Numbered from the stretch's first letter, positions 17,146 through 26,605 are shown. The stretch: DNA of 45,350 bases from Betaproteobacteria bacterium (GCA_009693435.1 SHXF01000028.1:1-45350); one strand, 5' to 3'. The notes: a model not told the origin generated them from the letters alone. Numbers and translations: made by a program.

Positions 17146-18219
17146 CTACGCCTGAGCGGGCGGGGATGCGCAAGCCAGTGCCGCGGCGGCGCCGGCGATG
17201 CCCGCCGCATGCAGGTGTTCCACGGCAAGCACCGTTGCGGTGTCGTAGTGCACGTAGTTCCTGGACGAGGCGCGCAGGTACGCCGGATCGTAGTGGCGTT
17301 GCAGGAGTTCGGCGACCAGTTCCTGCCATGCACCGGCATCGGCAAGCGCCGCCCAGCGGTCGATGACAGCGTGGCCGTACAGGGCGAGCAGGCAGGCGAG
17401 CTGCGTCTTGAGCCGCGCCGGTTCGGCCAGAAAATGCCGGTATTCCTCCATCAGGAAACGCACCCGTTCGGCGGGCGGCACCTCGATGCGCACGCATTCG
17501 CTCTCGCGCATGCGAGCGAGCAGCGCCGGCGGCACCTGCAACTGGCCGATCTTGAGGCTCTCCGCTTCGACGAACACCGGGCGTGCGGGGTCGAAACGCC
17601 GCAGCGCGTCCCACAGCAGGCTGTCGAACATTTTCTGCGATGGCTGCGGCTCGCCGGGCAGGTCGCCGAGCACCGAGCCGCGATGCCGCGCGATTCGCTC
17701 CAGGTCGAGCGCCTGCGATCCCGCGGCGTCCAGCGCTGTCAGCAGGCGGCTCTTGCCGGATCCGGTCGCGCCGCAAATCACGCGATAGCGCAGTCGCTGC
17801 GGCAGCATCTCCAGTTGCGCGCGCACGTCGCGCCGGTAGGCACGGTAACCCCCGTCCAGCTGCGCCGACTGCCAGCCGACTTCCCGCAGGATGTGCGCCA
17901 TGGCGCCGGAGCGCGTCCCGCCGCGCCAGCAGTAGACCAGCGGCCGCCATTCGCGCGGTTTGTCGCGGAAATGTTCCTCGATGTGGCGCGCGATGTTCTT
18001 CGACACCAGCGCCGCGCCGATTTTCTTGGCGTCGAAGGGCGAGACCTGCTTGTAGGTGGTGCCTACGCGCGAGCGTTCCTCGTCATCGAGCACCGGGCAG
18101 GAAAGCGCGCCCGGCACGTGGTCGAGCGCAAATTCGCCGGGTGAGCGCACATCGATGACCTGGTCGAAGCGGTCGATGTCGGCGAGGGTGACGGCGGGGG
18201 ATTGTTTATGGGCGAACAC
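17146..18219 (-). CDS. selU: tRNA 2-selenouridine synthase SelU (MnmH/YbbB)
   Basis: The 357-residue protein has an N-terminal rhodanese domain (IDVRSPGEFALDHVPGALSCPV) with the active-site CWRGGTRSG (Cys97) and a C-terminal P-loop GATGSGKS (residues 150-157), the unique SelU arrangement. The enzyme replaces sulfur by selenium in 2-thiouridine at the tRNA wobble position, via a geranylated intermediate, using selenophosphate. No selD lies in the window. The start is GTG at 18219. It is upstream of, and codirectional with, another rhodanese-containing gene, so a sulfur/selenium pair is possible. Confidence 0.95.
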   Translation of the reverse strand: MFAHKQSPAVTLADIDRFDQVIDVRSPGEFALDHVPGALSCPVLDDEERSRVGTTYKQVSPFDAKKIGAALVSKNIARHIEEHFRDKPREWRPLVYCWRGGTRSGAMAHILREVGWQSAQLDGGYRAYRRDVRAQLEMLPQRLRYRVICGATGSGKSRLLTALDAAGSQALDLERIARHRGSVLGDLPGEPQPSQKMFDSLLWDALRRFDPARPVFVEAESLKIGQLQVPPALLARMRESECVRIEVPPAERVRFLMEEYRHFLAEPARLKTQLACLLALYGHAVIDRWAALADAGAWQELVAELLQRHYDPAYLRASSRNYVHYDTATVLAVEHLHAAGIAGAAAALACASPPAQA

Positions 18220-18350
18220 GGGGCAGATCGGGGCAGGGGTTTCGTTTCAGCAGTGGACATCTGCACTCCGGCGTGTGCTGCAGTCTGCAGCAACCGGGGA
18301 AAAGACAGCTATAGGGCATTGTAAGCGATGCCCGCCCGCATACCCCCTCA

Positions 18351-18441
18351 GTGCGCGTGAACGGTGCGCGTGAACGGTGCGCGTGAACGGTGCGCGTGAA
18401 CAGTGCGCGTGAACAGTGCGCGTGAACAGTGCGCGTGAACA
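18351..18441. repeat. Seven 13-bp tandem repeats
   Basis: Seven perfect-length copies of GTGCGCGTGAAC plus G or A run from 18351 to 18441. The first three end in G and the last four in A, so the array has two sub-blocks. It lies in the 285-base spacer between the MFS and selU genes, both on the minus strand, i.e. upstream of selU. The period is not a multiple of three and no gene covers it. The rest of the spacer shows nothing else recognisable. Confidence 0.92.
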
Positions 18442-18504
18442 GTGGGGCGGGTGGCGGTGTGGCGGGCTCACCCGTTGGTGCTCCCGCAGGCGCGCCGCCG
18501 AGAC

Positions 18505-19671
18505 TCAGGGAAACTTGTGCAGATTGGATCGCAGGACGAGGCAGAACAGCATGAATCCCACGCCGCAGGCCGCGACGGCCGTTGCCAGGCCCGCTTGGGC
18601 CACGCCTGCGCCGACCACGGCCACGCCTATCGCCTGGCCCAGCGCCCAGAACGTGGTGAACAGCGCCAGGCCGGTGGCGCGCGACGCCGGCGCCATCTCC
18701 AGCGCCTTGGTCTGGATGGTGTTATGCACCAAGTAGAAGCTGAAGCCGAGCGCGATGGTGAGGGCCATCATCCACTGCCAGGTCGGCGCCCAGGCGATGG
18801 CGAGGTAACTCAATCCGCAGCCGCCCCCGCCCCACAGCACCATGCCGCGCTGCCCCAGGCGGCGCAGCATCCAGTTGACGGTGCGCGTGTAGATCACGCC
18901 ACCCAGACCGTAGCCGGCGATGATGCAACCGATCAGGGTGTAGTTGAGGTCGAAACGCGACTTGAGCAACGCGCTCATGTACGAATAAGCGCCGAAAAAC
19001 AACGCCGTCTCGACCATGACGCTGAACAGCACCCAGCGCGCCGGGCGCAGCGCCAGGATCACCGTGTAGCGCCTGGTCGAGAAGAGAGAGAGCGTTTGCG
19101 GCATCGGACCGGCCGGTCCGCCATGCCACTGCGCGCGCGTGCGTGCGTATAGAAGGCCCGCGACGCCAGCGAACACCAGGCCGAGGCAGACGAAGGTGGC
19201 GCGCCAGCCGAGCAGGTCGGTGAGCACGCCCCCGACCAGCGGTCCGAGTGCCTGTCCGGCGAGCGTGCCGGCAGTGAACCGGGCCAGCACCTGTTGTCGT
19301 TCCGCGGCAGCGACCACATCGCCGAGGTAGGCCATGCCGAGGGTCATCACGGCGGAGGCGACCACGCCGGAGGCGAAGCGCCAGCCGATCAGCGCATTGA
19401 GTCCGCTGGCGGAGGCGCAGCCGAAAGTTGCGAGCGCGGTCAGGGCAAGCATGATGGTCACCATGCGCAGCTTGCCGTAGCGATCGCCCAGCGGGCCATG
19501 GATGAACTGGGCGGCAGCCTGGGCGACGGCAAACCCGGTGATGACACCGGCCGCCGCCGGCACGCTGGTGGCGAAATCGAGCGCCAGTTGCGGCAGCATC
19601 GGATCGACGATGCGCAAGGCCACTGCCGTGTTGGCCGCGGCGATGGCAAGCAGCAGCAGGGTCTGATTCAT
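18505..19671 (-). CDS. MFS transporter
   Basis: The 388-residue protein has about twelve hydrophobic segments and the MFS loop motif in FIHGPLGDRYGKLRM between helices 2 and 3. Family 1 features such as GWRATFVCLGLVFAGVAGLL support a drug/proton antiporter-like or metabolite exporter. The ATG at 19671 begins directly with helix 1 (NQTLLLLAIAAANTAVALRI). Neighbours do not indicate a substrate. Confidence 0.88.
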   Translation of the reverse strand: MNQTLLLLAIAAANTAVALRIVDPMLPQLALDFATSVPAAAGVITGFAVAQAAAQFIHGPLGDRYGKLRMVTIMLALTALATFGCASASGLNALIGWRFASGVVASAVMTLGMAYLGDVVAAAERQQVLARFTAGTLAGQALGPLVGGVLTDLLGWRATFVCLGLVFAGVAGLLYARTRAQWHGGPAGPMPQTLSLFSTRRYTVILALRPARWVLFSVMVETALFFGAYSYMSALLKSRFDLNYTLIGCIIAGYGLGGVIYTRTVNWMLRRLGQRGMVLWGGGGCGLSYLAIAWAPTWQWMMALTIALGFSFYLVHNTIQTKALEMAPASRATGLALFTTFWALGQAIGVAVVGAGVAQAGLATAVAACGVGFMLFCLVLRSNLHKFP

Positions 19672-19809
19672 CCGAACCCGGCAGTGGCGTCAAGCCAGGC
19701 ACGCATCGGCGCCGGCGCGCGCCGCGCGCGCCAAGGGGATGCGGATGCTATGCGCGGCGGCGTAGCGCCGAGGTGCCGCTGCCTCAGGCCGCGACTCCGG
19801 GGTTGCCGC

Positions 19810-20994
19810 TCACCATTTCAGCGGGCAACTGGCGGCATGCAGGTCGCCGAAATCCTTCGCCAGGCTGCCGATGATCTTGTTGGTGATGCGGCCCTTGGCA
19901 TCCTTGCCGATGATGCGCAGGTGCCAGTCCTGCATGGGGTAGTTGTTGTTCTGCCACTTGAAGTCGCCGCGCACCGACTTGAAGCGCTTGGCGCGCAGCG
20001 CCTTGATCACGGCTTCCTTGTCTTCGAGTTTGCCCTTGGCGTCGCGCACCGCCGCGTCTATCAGCATGGCGGTGTCGTAGGCCATGGCGGCGTAGATCGA
20101 GGGCAGGCGCTTGTATTCCGCCTCGAATGCGCTGACGAATTTCAGGTTTTCCGGATTGGTCATGTCGTGACCCCAGCCCGAGGAGTTGAGCAGGCCCAGC
20201 ATCGGCTCGCCCACCGCCTTGATGATGTCTTCGTCGGCGCCGGAGTTGCTGGTGATGAGGGTGATGTCCTTGGACAGCCCGGCAGCGACGAACTGCTTGA
20301 TGAAATTGATCCCCATGCCGCCCGGCAGGAAATAGAACACCGCGTCCGGTTTGGCGGCGCGGATTTGCGCCAGTTCGGTGGCGTAATCGAGTTGCCCGAG
20401 CTTGGTGAAGATCTCGTCGCGGAGCTTGCCCTTGTAGGTCGACTTGAACCCGGAAATGGCGTCCTGCCCGGTCGGGTAATTGGGCGCGATGCCGACGATG
20501 TTCTTGAAGCCGCGATTATTCGCAATCAGCGCCGGCCCGCTGCCGGTGTTGGAGTCGTTCTGGTAGGAAACAACGAAGACCTGCCGGTTGCACTGGGCGC
20601 CGGCGAGCGGCGACGGGCCGGCATTGCTGCTGATGTAGATCTTGCCGGCCTCGATCACCACCGGCGCCGCGGCGAGCAGCACGTTGGAAAAGGTGATGCC
20701 GGTGACGAAATCGACACGGTCGCGCTTCACCATGCGATCGGCGATCTGCTTGCCCGCTTCCGGATTGAGCTGGTCGTCCTGAACCAGGACTTCCGCCGGC
20801 AGTCCGCCGAGCTTGCCGCCCTGCAGCTTCACCGCGAGGTTGAAGGCGTCGCGCATGTCGATGCCGAGCGCGGCGCTCGGACCGGATAGTGTCGAGATGA
20901 AGCCGATCTTCACGCGGTCGGCCGATTGCGCGGGCGCGGCACAGAAGAGGCCCGCAGCGAGCACTGCTGCCAGTCGGGTGATATGGGAATTCAT
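19810..20994 (-). CDS. Liv-type ABC transporter substrate-binding protein 1
   Basis: The 394-residue protein has a signal peptide (ITRLAAVLAAGLFCAAPAQSA) and the type I periplasmic-binding fold seen in LivK and amide-binding AmiC/FmdD relatives: KIGFISTLSGPSAALG, VTGITFSNVLLAAAP, and YFLPGGMGINFIKQFVAAGL. It is divergent from livHMGF and closely resembles the second binding protein at 29281; both contain a KxTYKG-DEI-KL-Q-DYA segment and the GGMGI-F block. The pair probably share the permease. An AAGGACAG ribosome site precedes the ATG. Confidence 0.93.
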   Translation of the reverse strand: MNSHITRLAAVLAAGLFCAAPAQSADRVKIGFISTLSGPSAALGIDMRDAFNLAVKLQGGKLGGLPAEVLVQDDQLNPEAGKQIADRMVKRDRVDFVTGITFSNVLLAAAPVVIEAGKIYISSNAGPSPLAGAQCNRQVFVVSYQNDSNTGSGPALIANNRGFKNIVGIAPNYPTGQDAISGFKSTYKGKLRDEIFTKLGQLDYATELAQIRAAKPDAVFYFLPGGMGINFIKQFVAAGLSKDITLITSNSGADEDIIKAVGEPMLGLLNSSGWGHDMTNPENLKFVSAFEAEYKRLPSIYAAMAYDTAMLIDAAVRDAKGKLEDKEAVIKALRAKRFKSVRGDFKWQNNNYPMQDWHLRIIGKDAKGRITNKIIGSLAKDFGDLHAASCPLKW

Positions 20995-21398
20995 GGGTCT
21001 GTCCTTTGCCGAAGTTGAGCCGCGTTCAGGAGAAGTGCTGGCGATGCGCTTGCCGATCCGTGCGCTGGTCCGGTGCGCGCATGGATTGTACTTATCTTTG
21101 ACCCTTGTTCGCGGATCGTTCGCTCAAATATTCTCGCGCGCAGGCGCAGCGTCCGGAAAGCCGGGCATGATGACGCCAGGACATTGGGGCGCGCACCGCC
21201 TGCGCGCACGTGCCCGGCTTGCAGCGCGTGATGCCCGCTGCCGGAATGCGACGTGAGTACAATGAAGGCAATGAACACCAGGTCCGCAAAAAAGGCCGCA
21301 TCCGTGTCCGACCGTGGCCGGCCGGTTGCACCAGGGCGCATCGGCGAGGCCCGAGCGCTGCGCTCCATGGCGCATTCCAATCCGCGGGCGCAGCGCCG
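20995..21398. promoter_or_regulatory. Divergent spacer between binding protein 1 and livH
   Basis: No gene was found in these 404 bases. As the only upstream region of both transcripts of the catabolic cluster, it should contain both promoters and any operator. An AT-richer patch GTACTTATCTTTGACC lies at 21087-21102. No convincing -35/-10 pair or dyad was identified, and no regulator gene is adjacent. Confidence 0.35.
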
Positions 21399-22316
21399 AT
21401 GCTGATCACTGCCATCGAACAGGCGCTCAACGGCATACAGCTTGGCGTGACGCTGTTCCTGATCACCGCCGGCCTGACTTTGACCTTTGGCATCATGGGC
21501 GTGATCAACCTCGCCCACGGCTCGCTGTTCATGGTAGGCGCCTATGTCGGGGCCGTCGCCGGCGTTCAGTCGGGCTCGTTTGCGCTCGGCATCGCGGCGG
21601 CCCTGGCAGCGTCGGGCGTGCTCGGGCTGCTCATCGAACTCTCGGTCATCCGCGTGCTGTACCGGCGCGATCATCTCGACCAGGTGCTTGCCACCTTTGC
21701 GCTGATTTTCATTTTCAACGGCTGCACCAGCTGGATTTTCGGCCGCCAGCCGCTGCTGATCGACGTGCCGCCATTCCTCGGCGGGGTCATCGATTTCACG
21801 CCCGATTTTTCCTATCCCCGCTATCGCATGGCCCTGATCGTTGCCGGCCTCGCCATCGCCGCGCTGCTCTATTACACCATTGCCAGGACCCGCATCGGCA
21901 TGCTGGTGCGCGCCGGTTCCACACATCGCGAACTGGTCCGGGCGCTGGGCGTGAATGTGCCCGGGCTGTTCGCCATCATTTTTGCGTTCGGTTCCGCCCT
22001 GGCCGGCCTTGCCGGAGCGCTCGTCGGGCCGGTGCGGGCGGTGGAAGTCGGCATGGGCGACCACATGGTCATCCTTGCGCTGGTCGTCATCGTCATCGGC
22101 GGCATCGGCTCGGTGCGCGGCGCGATGGTGGCGTCGCTGCTGGTCGGCTTGGTCGATACCCTGGGGCGGTCGCTGCTGCCGCAGGTGCTAAAGGCGATCA
22201 TCGACCCGGGCGTTGCGTCTTCGGTGGGCGTGGCCCTTTCGGCGACGTCGGTCTATCTTCTGATGGCGGTGGTGCTGCTGATTCGGCCTGCCGGCCTGTT
22301 CGCGGGAAGGGTCTGA
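21399..22316 (+). CDS. livH: Liv-type ABC transporter permease LivH
   Basis: The 305-residue inner-membrane protein begins ALNGIQLGVTLFLITAGLTLTFGIMGVINLAHG, the LivH N-terminal signature, and has about eight hydrophobic segments. The EAA-like loop region AGLAGALVGPVRAVEVGMG faces the ATPases. The ATG at 21399 is chosen by homology to the LivH N-terminus; the ribosome site is weak. The stop overlaps the livM start by one base (TGATG). It is the first gene of the plus-strand catabolic operon. Confidence 0.94.
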   Translation: MLITAIEQALNGIQLGVTLFLITAGLTLTFGIMGVINLAHGSLFMVGAYVGAVAGVQSGSFALGIAAALAASGVLGLLIELSVIRVLYRRDHLDQVLATFALIFIFNGCTSWIFGRQPLLIDVPPFLGGVIDFTPDFSYPRYRMALIVAGLAIAALLYYTIARTRIGMLVRAGSTHRELVRALGVNVPGLFAIIFAFGSALAGLAGALVGPVRAVEVGMGDHMVILALVVIVIGGIGSVRGAMVASLLVGLVDTLGRSLLPQVLKAIIDPGVASSVGVALSATSVYLLMAVVLLIRPAGLFAGRV

Positions 22317-23308
22317 TGTCGCGCCGCGTCTGGACCGGTTCCGCCGCCCTGGTGGCCCTGCTGATCCTGTTTCCGATTCTGGCGACTCTCGGCAGCGCGC
22401 CGCACTGGATCACCATAGGCACGAAAATCCTGATCGTTTCGATTGCCGTGATCAGCCTCGACCTGGTTCTGGGATACGCCGGGCTGCCTAGCTTCGGCCA
22501 TGCGGCCTTCTTTGGTCTGGGGGCCTACACCGTTGCCATCGCCGCCCAGCATGCCGTGGCGTCGCCAGCCGGTTCCTGGCTGGCAATGGCGGGCAATGAA
22601 GCGCTCATTTCCATAGTCGCGGCCATGCTCGTGTCAAGTGCCGCGGGCGCGGTCATCGGCGCAATGGCGCTGCGCACCCGGGGGGTGCATTTCCTGATGA
22701 TTACCCTCGCGTTCTCGCAGATGATTTATTACCTGTTCGTCTCGCTGCCTTCCTATGGCGCCGACGAAGGGATTCGAATGAAATCCAGGCAGCTGCTGCT
22801 CGGTTTGGACCTGTCCGATCCGATCCGGTTCTATGCGGTTTGCGCCTGCGCCCTGCTCGGCACCTTCGTGACGTCGCGAATGCTGGTGCAGTCGCGCTTC
22901 GGGCGGGTCCTGTCGGGTTGCAAGCAGAATGAGCGGCGCATGCGCTTCCTCGGTTATCGCACCAATGGCTACCTGCTTGCGGCGTTCGTCATTTCCTCGG
23001 CCGGCACCGGGCTGGCCGGTGCGCTCATGGCCAATCACCAGCGCTTCGTCAGCCCGAATCTGCTGTCGTGGTTTCAATCCGGCGAATTCATGATCATGAA
23101 TATCCTCGGCGGCCTGGGCTCGGCGTTCGGCGGGATACTCGGCGCCGCGGTATTCATCATCCTGCATGAAATCCTCAACAGGTTTACCGAGCGCTGGGAG
23201 GTCATCCTCGGCGCGGGCCTGCTGGTTCTGGTGCTGGCCAGTCCCGGCGGGCTGAGCCGCGGCCTGTTTCGATTCGCGCGCAACGCGGGCCGACCCGATG
23301 GCCGATGA
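22316..23308 (+). CDS. livM: Liv-type ABC transporter permease LivM
   Basis: The 330-residue protein shows the LivM signature SLDLVLGYAGLPSFGHAAFFGLGAYTVAI after one N-terminal helix, and the loop GAAFVISSAGTGLAGAL-type region near residue 235, followed by GEFMIMNILGGLGSAFGGILGA. It pairs with LivH to form the transmembrane channel. The ATG overlaps the livH stop, and its 3' end overlaps livG by 11 bases. Confidence 0.94.
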   Translation: MSRRVWTGSAALVALLILFPILATLGSAPHWITIGTKILIVSIAVISLDLVLGYAGLPSFGHAAFFGLGAYTVAIAAQHAVASPAGSWLAMAGNEALISIVAAMLVSSAAGAVIGAMALRTRGVHFLMITLAFSQMIYYLFVSLPSYGADEGIRMKSRQLLLGLDLSDPIRFYAVCACALLGTFVTSRMLVQSRFGRVLSGCKQNERRMRFLGYRTNGYLLAAFVISSAGTGLAGALMANHQRFVSPNLLSWFQSGEFMIMNILGGLGSAFGGILGAAVFIILHEILNRFTERWEVILGAGLLVLVLASPGGLSRGLFRFARNAGRPDGR

Positions 23309-24044
23309 ATTTCTCGACATCGTCGGATTGACCAAGCGTTTCGGCGCACTGCGCGCCACCGACGCCTTCAGCCTGCAACTGATACGGGGCGAGACGCATG
23401 CACTCATCGGACCCAATGGCGCTGGCAAGACGACGCTGATCGCCCAGATTTCGGGGGAACTCCGTCCCGATGAAGGCGAAATCCGGTTTCTCGGCGAATC
23501 CGTGAGCGGCCTGCCGATACAGGACCGGGTCGAGCGCGGCCTGGCGCGCTCGTTCCAGATTACGTCGATCTTTGCCGAGTTCACGGCTCTGCAGAATGTG
23601 TCGCTCGCCGTACAGGCGACGCAGGGACACAGTTTCCGGTGGCTGGGCAGACCGGAAGAAGACGAGGCGCTGAACGGACCGGCGCGGACCTGCCTCGCGC
23701 TGGTCGATCTGGAACGGCGCGCGGACGAACCTGCCGCTGCGCTGTCGCACGGCGAGCACCGGCAACTCGAAATCGCCATGGCGCTCGCGCTCAAGCCGAA
23801 GCTGATCCTGCTGGATGAACCCATGGCCGGCATGGGTCGCGAAGACTCGCGCCGCATGGCCTCGCTGCTCCAGGGACTCAAGGCCGAGGTGTCGATGCTG
23901 CTGGTGGAGCATGATATGGACGTGGTGTTTTCGCTTTCCGACCGGGTGACCGTCATGGTCAACGGCGCGGCTATCGCAACCGGATCACCGCGGGAAATCC
24001 AGCAAAGCGCGGCGGTGCGCAGGGCTTACCTGGGTGGCGTATGA
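23298..24044 (+). CDS. livG: Liv-type ABC transporter ATP-binding protein LivG
   Basis: The 248-residue ATPase has Walker A GPNGAGKTT, a signature loop ALSHGEHRQLEIA (in place of the usual LSYGQQRxLEIA), Walker B LILLDEPMAGM and a switch His in LLVEHDMD. It energises transport with LivF. The variant signature and the PMAGMGRED segment, where most LivG proteins read PxAGLNPxE, are mild departures that still preserve the catalytic residues. It overlaps livM and livF. Confidence 0.94.
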   Translation: MADEFLDIVGLTKRFGALRATDAFSLQLIRGETHALIGPNGAGKTTLIAQISGELRPDEGEIRFLGESVSGLPIQDRVERGLARSFQITSIFAEFTALQNVSLAVQATQGHSFRWLGRPEEDEALNGPARTCLALVDLERRADEPAAALSHGEHRQLEIAMALALKPKLILLDEPMAGMGREDSRRMASLLQGLKAEVSMLLVEHDMDVVFSLSDRVTVMVNGAAIATGSPREIQQSAAVRRAYLGGV

Positions 24045-24760
24045 GCCGAATGCTGGAGGTGGACGCGGTCGACGCCTTCTACGGTGCCAGCCAGGTGCTG
24101 TTCGGCGCGTCGCTGCACGTCGAAGAAGGCCAGATTGTGACGCTCATGGGCCGCAACGGCATGGGTAAAACGACCCTGGTCCGCACCATACTGGGAATGA
24201 TGAAGCCGCGCAGCGGCCGGATCAGCTTTCGCGGGCAGGAGACACATCGCTGGGAGAGCCACCGCATTGCCCGGCTCGGCATCGGCGTCGCGCCCGAGGG
24301 ACGCCAGGTCTTTCCGTTATTGAGCGTCGAAGAGAATCTGGTCGCCACCTCCAGACCCGCCGCGCGATCCACGCCCTCGCTGCAGGACTGGTCGCTGGCG
24401 TCGGTGTATGAGCTGTTTCCCGGACTGAAACAACGCGCCGGGCAGGCTGCCACCACCCTGTCCGGCGGCGAGCAACAAATGCTTTCGATCGGGCGCGCGC
24501 TGATGACCAACCCGTCGCTGTTGATTCTCGATGAAGCGACGGAGGGCCTCGCCCCCTTGATCCGTGAAGAAATATGGACCTGCATCATGCGCTTGAGGCG
24601 TTCCGGGCTTTCCATCCTGATCATCGACAAGAATCTCGACGAGTTGCTGTGGGTAACTGACCGGCATTTCATAATCGAAAAAGGCACGATGGTGTGGTCG
24701 GGCAGTTCCGCCGAATTGCGCGCGCAGCCGGAAATCGTGGCGATGTACCTCGGCGTCTGA
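24041..24760 (+). CDS. livF: Liv-type ABC transporter ATP-binding protein LivF
   Basis: The 239-residue ATPase has Walker A GRNGMGKTT, the signature TLSGGEQQMLSIGRAL and Walker B LLILDEATEGLAP, all standard for LivF. In LIIDKNLDELL the switch position that is usually His is Lys (IDKN), a change seen in some LivF proteins, so one ATP site may be degenerate. The start overlaps livG (ATGA). The Rieske gene follows after 60 bases. Confidence 0.94.
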   Translation: MSRMLEVDAVDAFYGASQVLFGASLHVEEGQIVTLMGRNGMGKTTLVRTILGMMKPRSGRISFRGQETHRWESHRIARLGIGVAPEGRQVFPLLSVEENLVATSRPAARSTPSLQDWSLASVYELFPGLKQRAGQAATTLSGGEQQMLSIGRALMTNPSLLILDEATEGLAPLIREEIWTCIMRLRRSGLSILIIDKNLDELLWVTDRHFIIEKGTMVWSGSSAELRAQPEIVAMYLGV

Positions 24761-24820
24761 AGAACGCCGGCACGTCGGAGCGTCTGCGCCATGAGTTGGA
24801 CCGTTAGAAAAGGAGATACG

Positions 24821-26131
24821 ATGGCAGTGACAGCCAACAAGGATCGCCGGAGTGCCGGCAGTCCGCATCAGCCTGCGCCTTCGCCGGCGATCAGCTGGCC
24901 GCGCAACGACTATTCGCGCGTGCCGTATCGGCTCTATCACGACCAGGACATTTACCGGGCGGAGCAGCAGCGCATATTCAAGGGCCCGGCCTGGTCGTGT
25001 GTCGGCCTGGAGATCGAAATCGCCAACCCCGGCGATTACCTGACTGCCTGGGTCGGCGAGACACCGGTCATCGTGAACCGCGACCTGGATGGCGCAGTGC
25101 ATGCCATGGTGAACCGCTGCGCGCATCGCGGTGCGCTGGTGCGGCGCGAACCGCGCGGCAATGCCGCAGAGCACATCTGCATCTATCATCGCTGGTGTTT
25201 CGGACTGGATGGCACGCTGCAGGGATTGCCGTTTCGCCGCGGGCTCAAGGGCAAAGGCGGCATGAGCGCCGATTTCGACCCGGCGGATCATGGCCTCGAG
25301 CGGCTGCGGGTCGAGTCCTGCGCCGGTGTGATATTCGCGAGCTTCAGCGATGCTGCCGAACCGCTCGCCGACTATCTCGGCCCGGTGTTCCGCAAACACT
25401 TCGAGCGCATCTTCCACAAGCCGATACGGGTGTTGGGCTATCAGCGGCACCGCATTCAGGGAAACTGGAAGCTGTACCTGGAGAATCAGCGCGACAGCTA
25501 TCACGGCAGCCTGCTGCATGAATTCCAGTCGACCTTCGGCCTGAGCCGCGCCACCCAGACCGGGGGTGTGACCATGGACAGGCGCCACCGCCACAATCTG
25601 GTGTGGTCGAAGACAGGCACCGATGACGATGCCGAATTCACCGCCATCTACAAGGACAACAAGGTGCACGAAAGCCGCCTGCGGCTGAGCGAGCCTTCCA
25701 TGGTGAAGTTCCATGACGAATTCGGCGACGGCATCAGCCTCGCCATCTGCGGCATATTTCCCAATACCAGCGTTCACCAGATCGGCAACAGCCTCGGCAC
25801 ACGCCAGTTGCGCACGCTCGGGGTAAATGAATTCGAAATTTATCTGACGTTGTTCGGCTATGCCGACGATACCCCGGAGATGACGCAGCACCGCCTGGTG
25901 CAGGCGAACATGGTCGGACCGGCCGGGCTCATTTCAATGGAGGACGGCGAGGCGATCGAGATCGTCCATCGCGCCACCGAGTGGGAACGCGACGCGTGCT
26001 CGGTCGTGGAAATGGGCGGGACCGGCCCCATCGGCGATCTGGATTTCCGGGTCAACGATGTGCCTTGCCGCGGCTTCTGGTCGTATTACTCGGAACTGAT
26101 GGGTATCGAGCCAGAGGGAGCGGTGCGATGA
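24821..26131 (+). CDS. Rieske aromatic-ring-hydroxylating oxygenase, alpha subunit
   Basis: The 436-residue protein has a Rieske centre Cys100-x-His102 and Cys120-x2-His123 (CAHRG ... CIYHRW) and a mononuclear iron site Asp225-x2-His228-x4-His233 (RDSYHGSLLHEF) with Asp375 in SMEDGEA as the probable third ligand. The usual YHGW after the second Rieske pair reads YHRW. Such enzymes dihydroxylate or monohydroxylate aromatic carboxylates and related rings. The ATG at 24821 is chosen because AGGAG lies 6 bases upstream. No dedicated ferredoxin or reductase gene is adjacent. It overlaps the beta gene (ATGA). Confidence 0.94.
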   Translation: MAVTANKDRRSAGSPHQPAPSPAISWPRNDYSRVPYRLYHDQDIYRAEQQRIFKGPAWSCVGLEIEIANPGDYLTAWVGETPVIVNRDLDGAVHAMVNRCAHRGALVRREPRGNAAEHICIYHRWCFGLDGTLQGLPFRRGLKGKGGMSADFDPADHGLERLRVESCAGVIFASFSDAAEPLADYLGPVFRKHFERIFHKPIRVLGYQRHRIQGNWKLYLENQRDSYHGSLLHEFQSTFGLSRATQTGGVTMDRRHRHNLVWSKTGTDDDAEFTAIYKDNKVHESRLRLSEPSMVKFHDEFGDGISLAICGIFPNTSVHQIGNSLGTRQLRTLGVNEFEIYLTLFGYADDTPEMTQHRLVQANMVGPAGLISMEDGEAIEIVHRATEWERDACSVVEMGGTGPIGDLDFRVNDVPCRGFWSYYSELMGIEPEGAVR

Positions 26132-26601
26132 GCCCGACATCGATGCGCGACGCGGCGGATGAGCTGATGCACGAGTATGTCGAGCGCATAGACGACGAGC
26201 GGCTCGACGACTGGCTGGAACTTTTCAGCGAAGATGCGACATACCGCATCGTTCCGCGGGAGAACTTCGACCGCAATCTTCCGGCCTCGCTGATCCTGTG
26301 CACCAGCAAGAACATGTTGCGCGACCGCATCGCGTCGCTGCGCAATGCCAACGAATACAACCTGCACCACGATCGCCACCTGGTGAGCAACGTGCGCATC
26401 AAGCCGCTGGCGGATGGCCTTTGGTCGCTCACTGCGAACTACGCCGTGTTCCAGACCACCCTCGAAGGGCAGTCGCGGCTGTTCAGCGTAGGGCGCTACA
26501 GGGACAAGGTCATGCTGGATGCAGGCCGGCTCCTGCTGCGCGAAAAAACCGTCATCGTCGATACTTTTTCGGTGCCGACCCTGCTCGCCACGCCACTTTG
26601 A
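26128..26601 (+). CDS. Rieske oxygenase beta subunit
   Basis: The 157-residue protein has the cone-fold (NTF2-like) features of the beta subunit: EYVERIDDERLDDWLELFSEDATYRIV near the N-terminus, MLRDRIASLRNANEYNLHHDRHLVSNVRI in the middle and FSVGRYRDKVMLDAGRLLLREKTVIVDT at the end. It has a structural role in the alpha3-beta3 hexamer. The ATG overlaps the alpha stop codon, so the pair is translationally coupled. Confidence 0.92.
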   Translation: MSPTSMRDAADELMHEYVERIDDERLDDWLELFSEDATYRIVPRENFDRNLPASLILCTSKNMLRDRIASLRNANEYNLHHDRHLVSNVRIKPLADGLWSLTANYAVFQTTLEGQSRLFSVGRYRDKVMLDAGRLLLREKTVIVDTFSVPTLLATPL

Positions 26602-26605
26602 TCCG

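Noticed and set aside
18351..18441. Tandem 13-bp array considered as a CRISPR
   Set aside because: Units are contiguous with no spacers and too short; no cas genes are present.
24317..25891. 524-codon minus-strand frame opposite livF and the Rieske alpha gene
   Set aside because: The opposite strand carries the ABC ATPase and Rieske motifs; this frame is a shadow.
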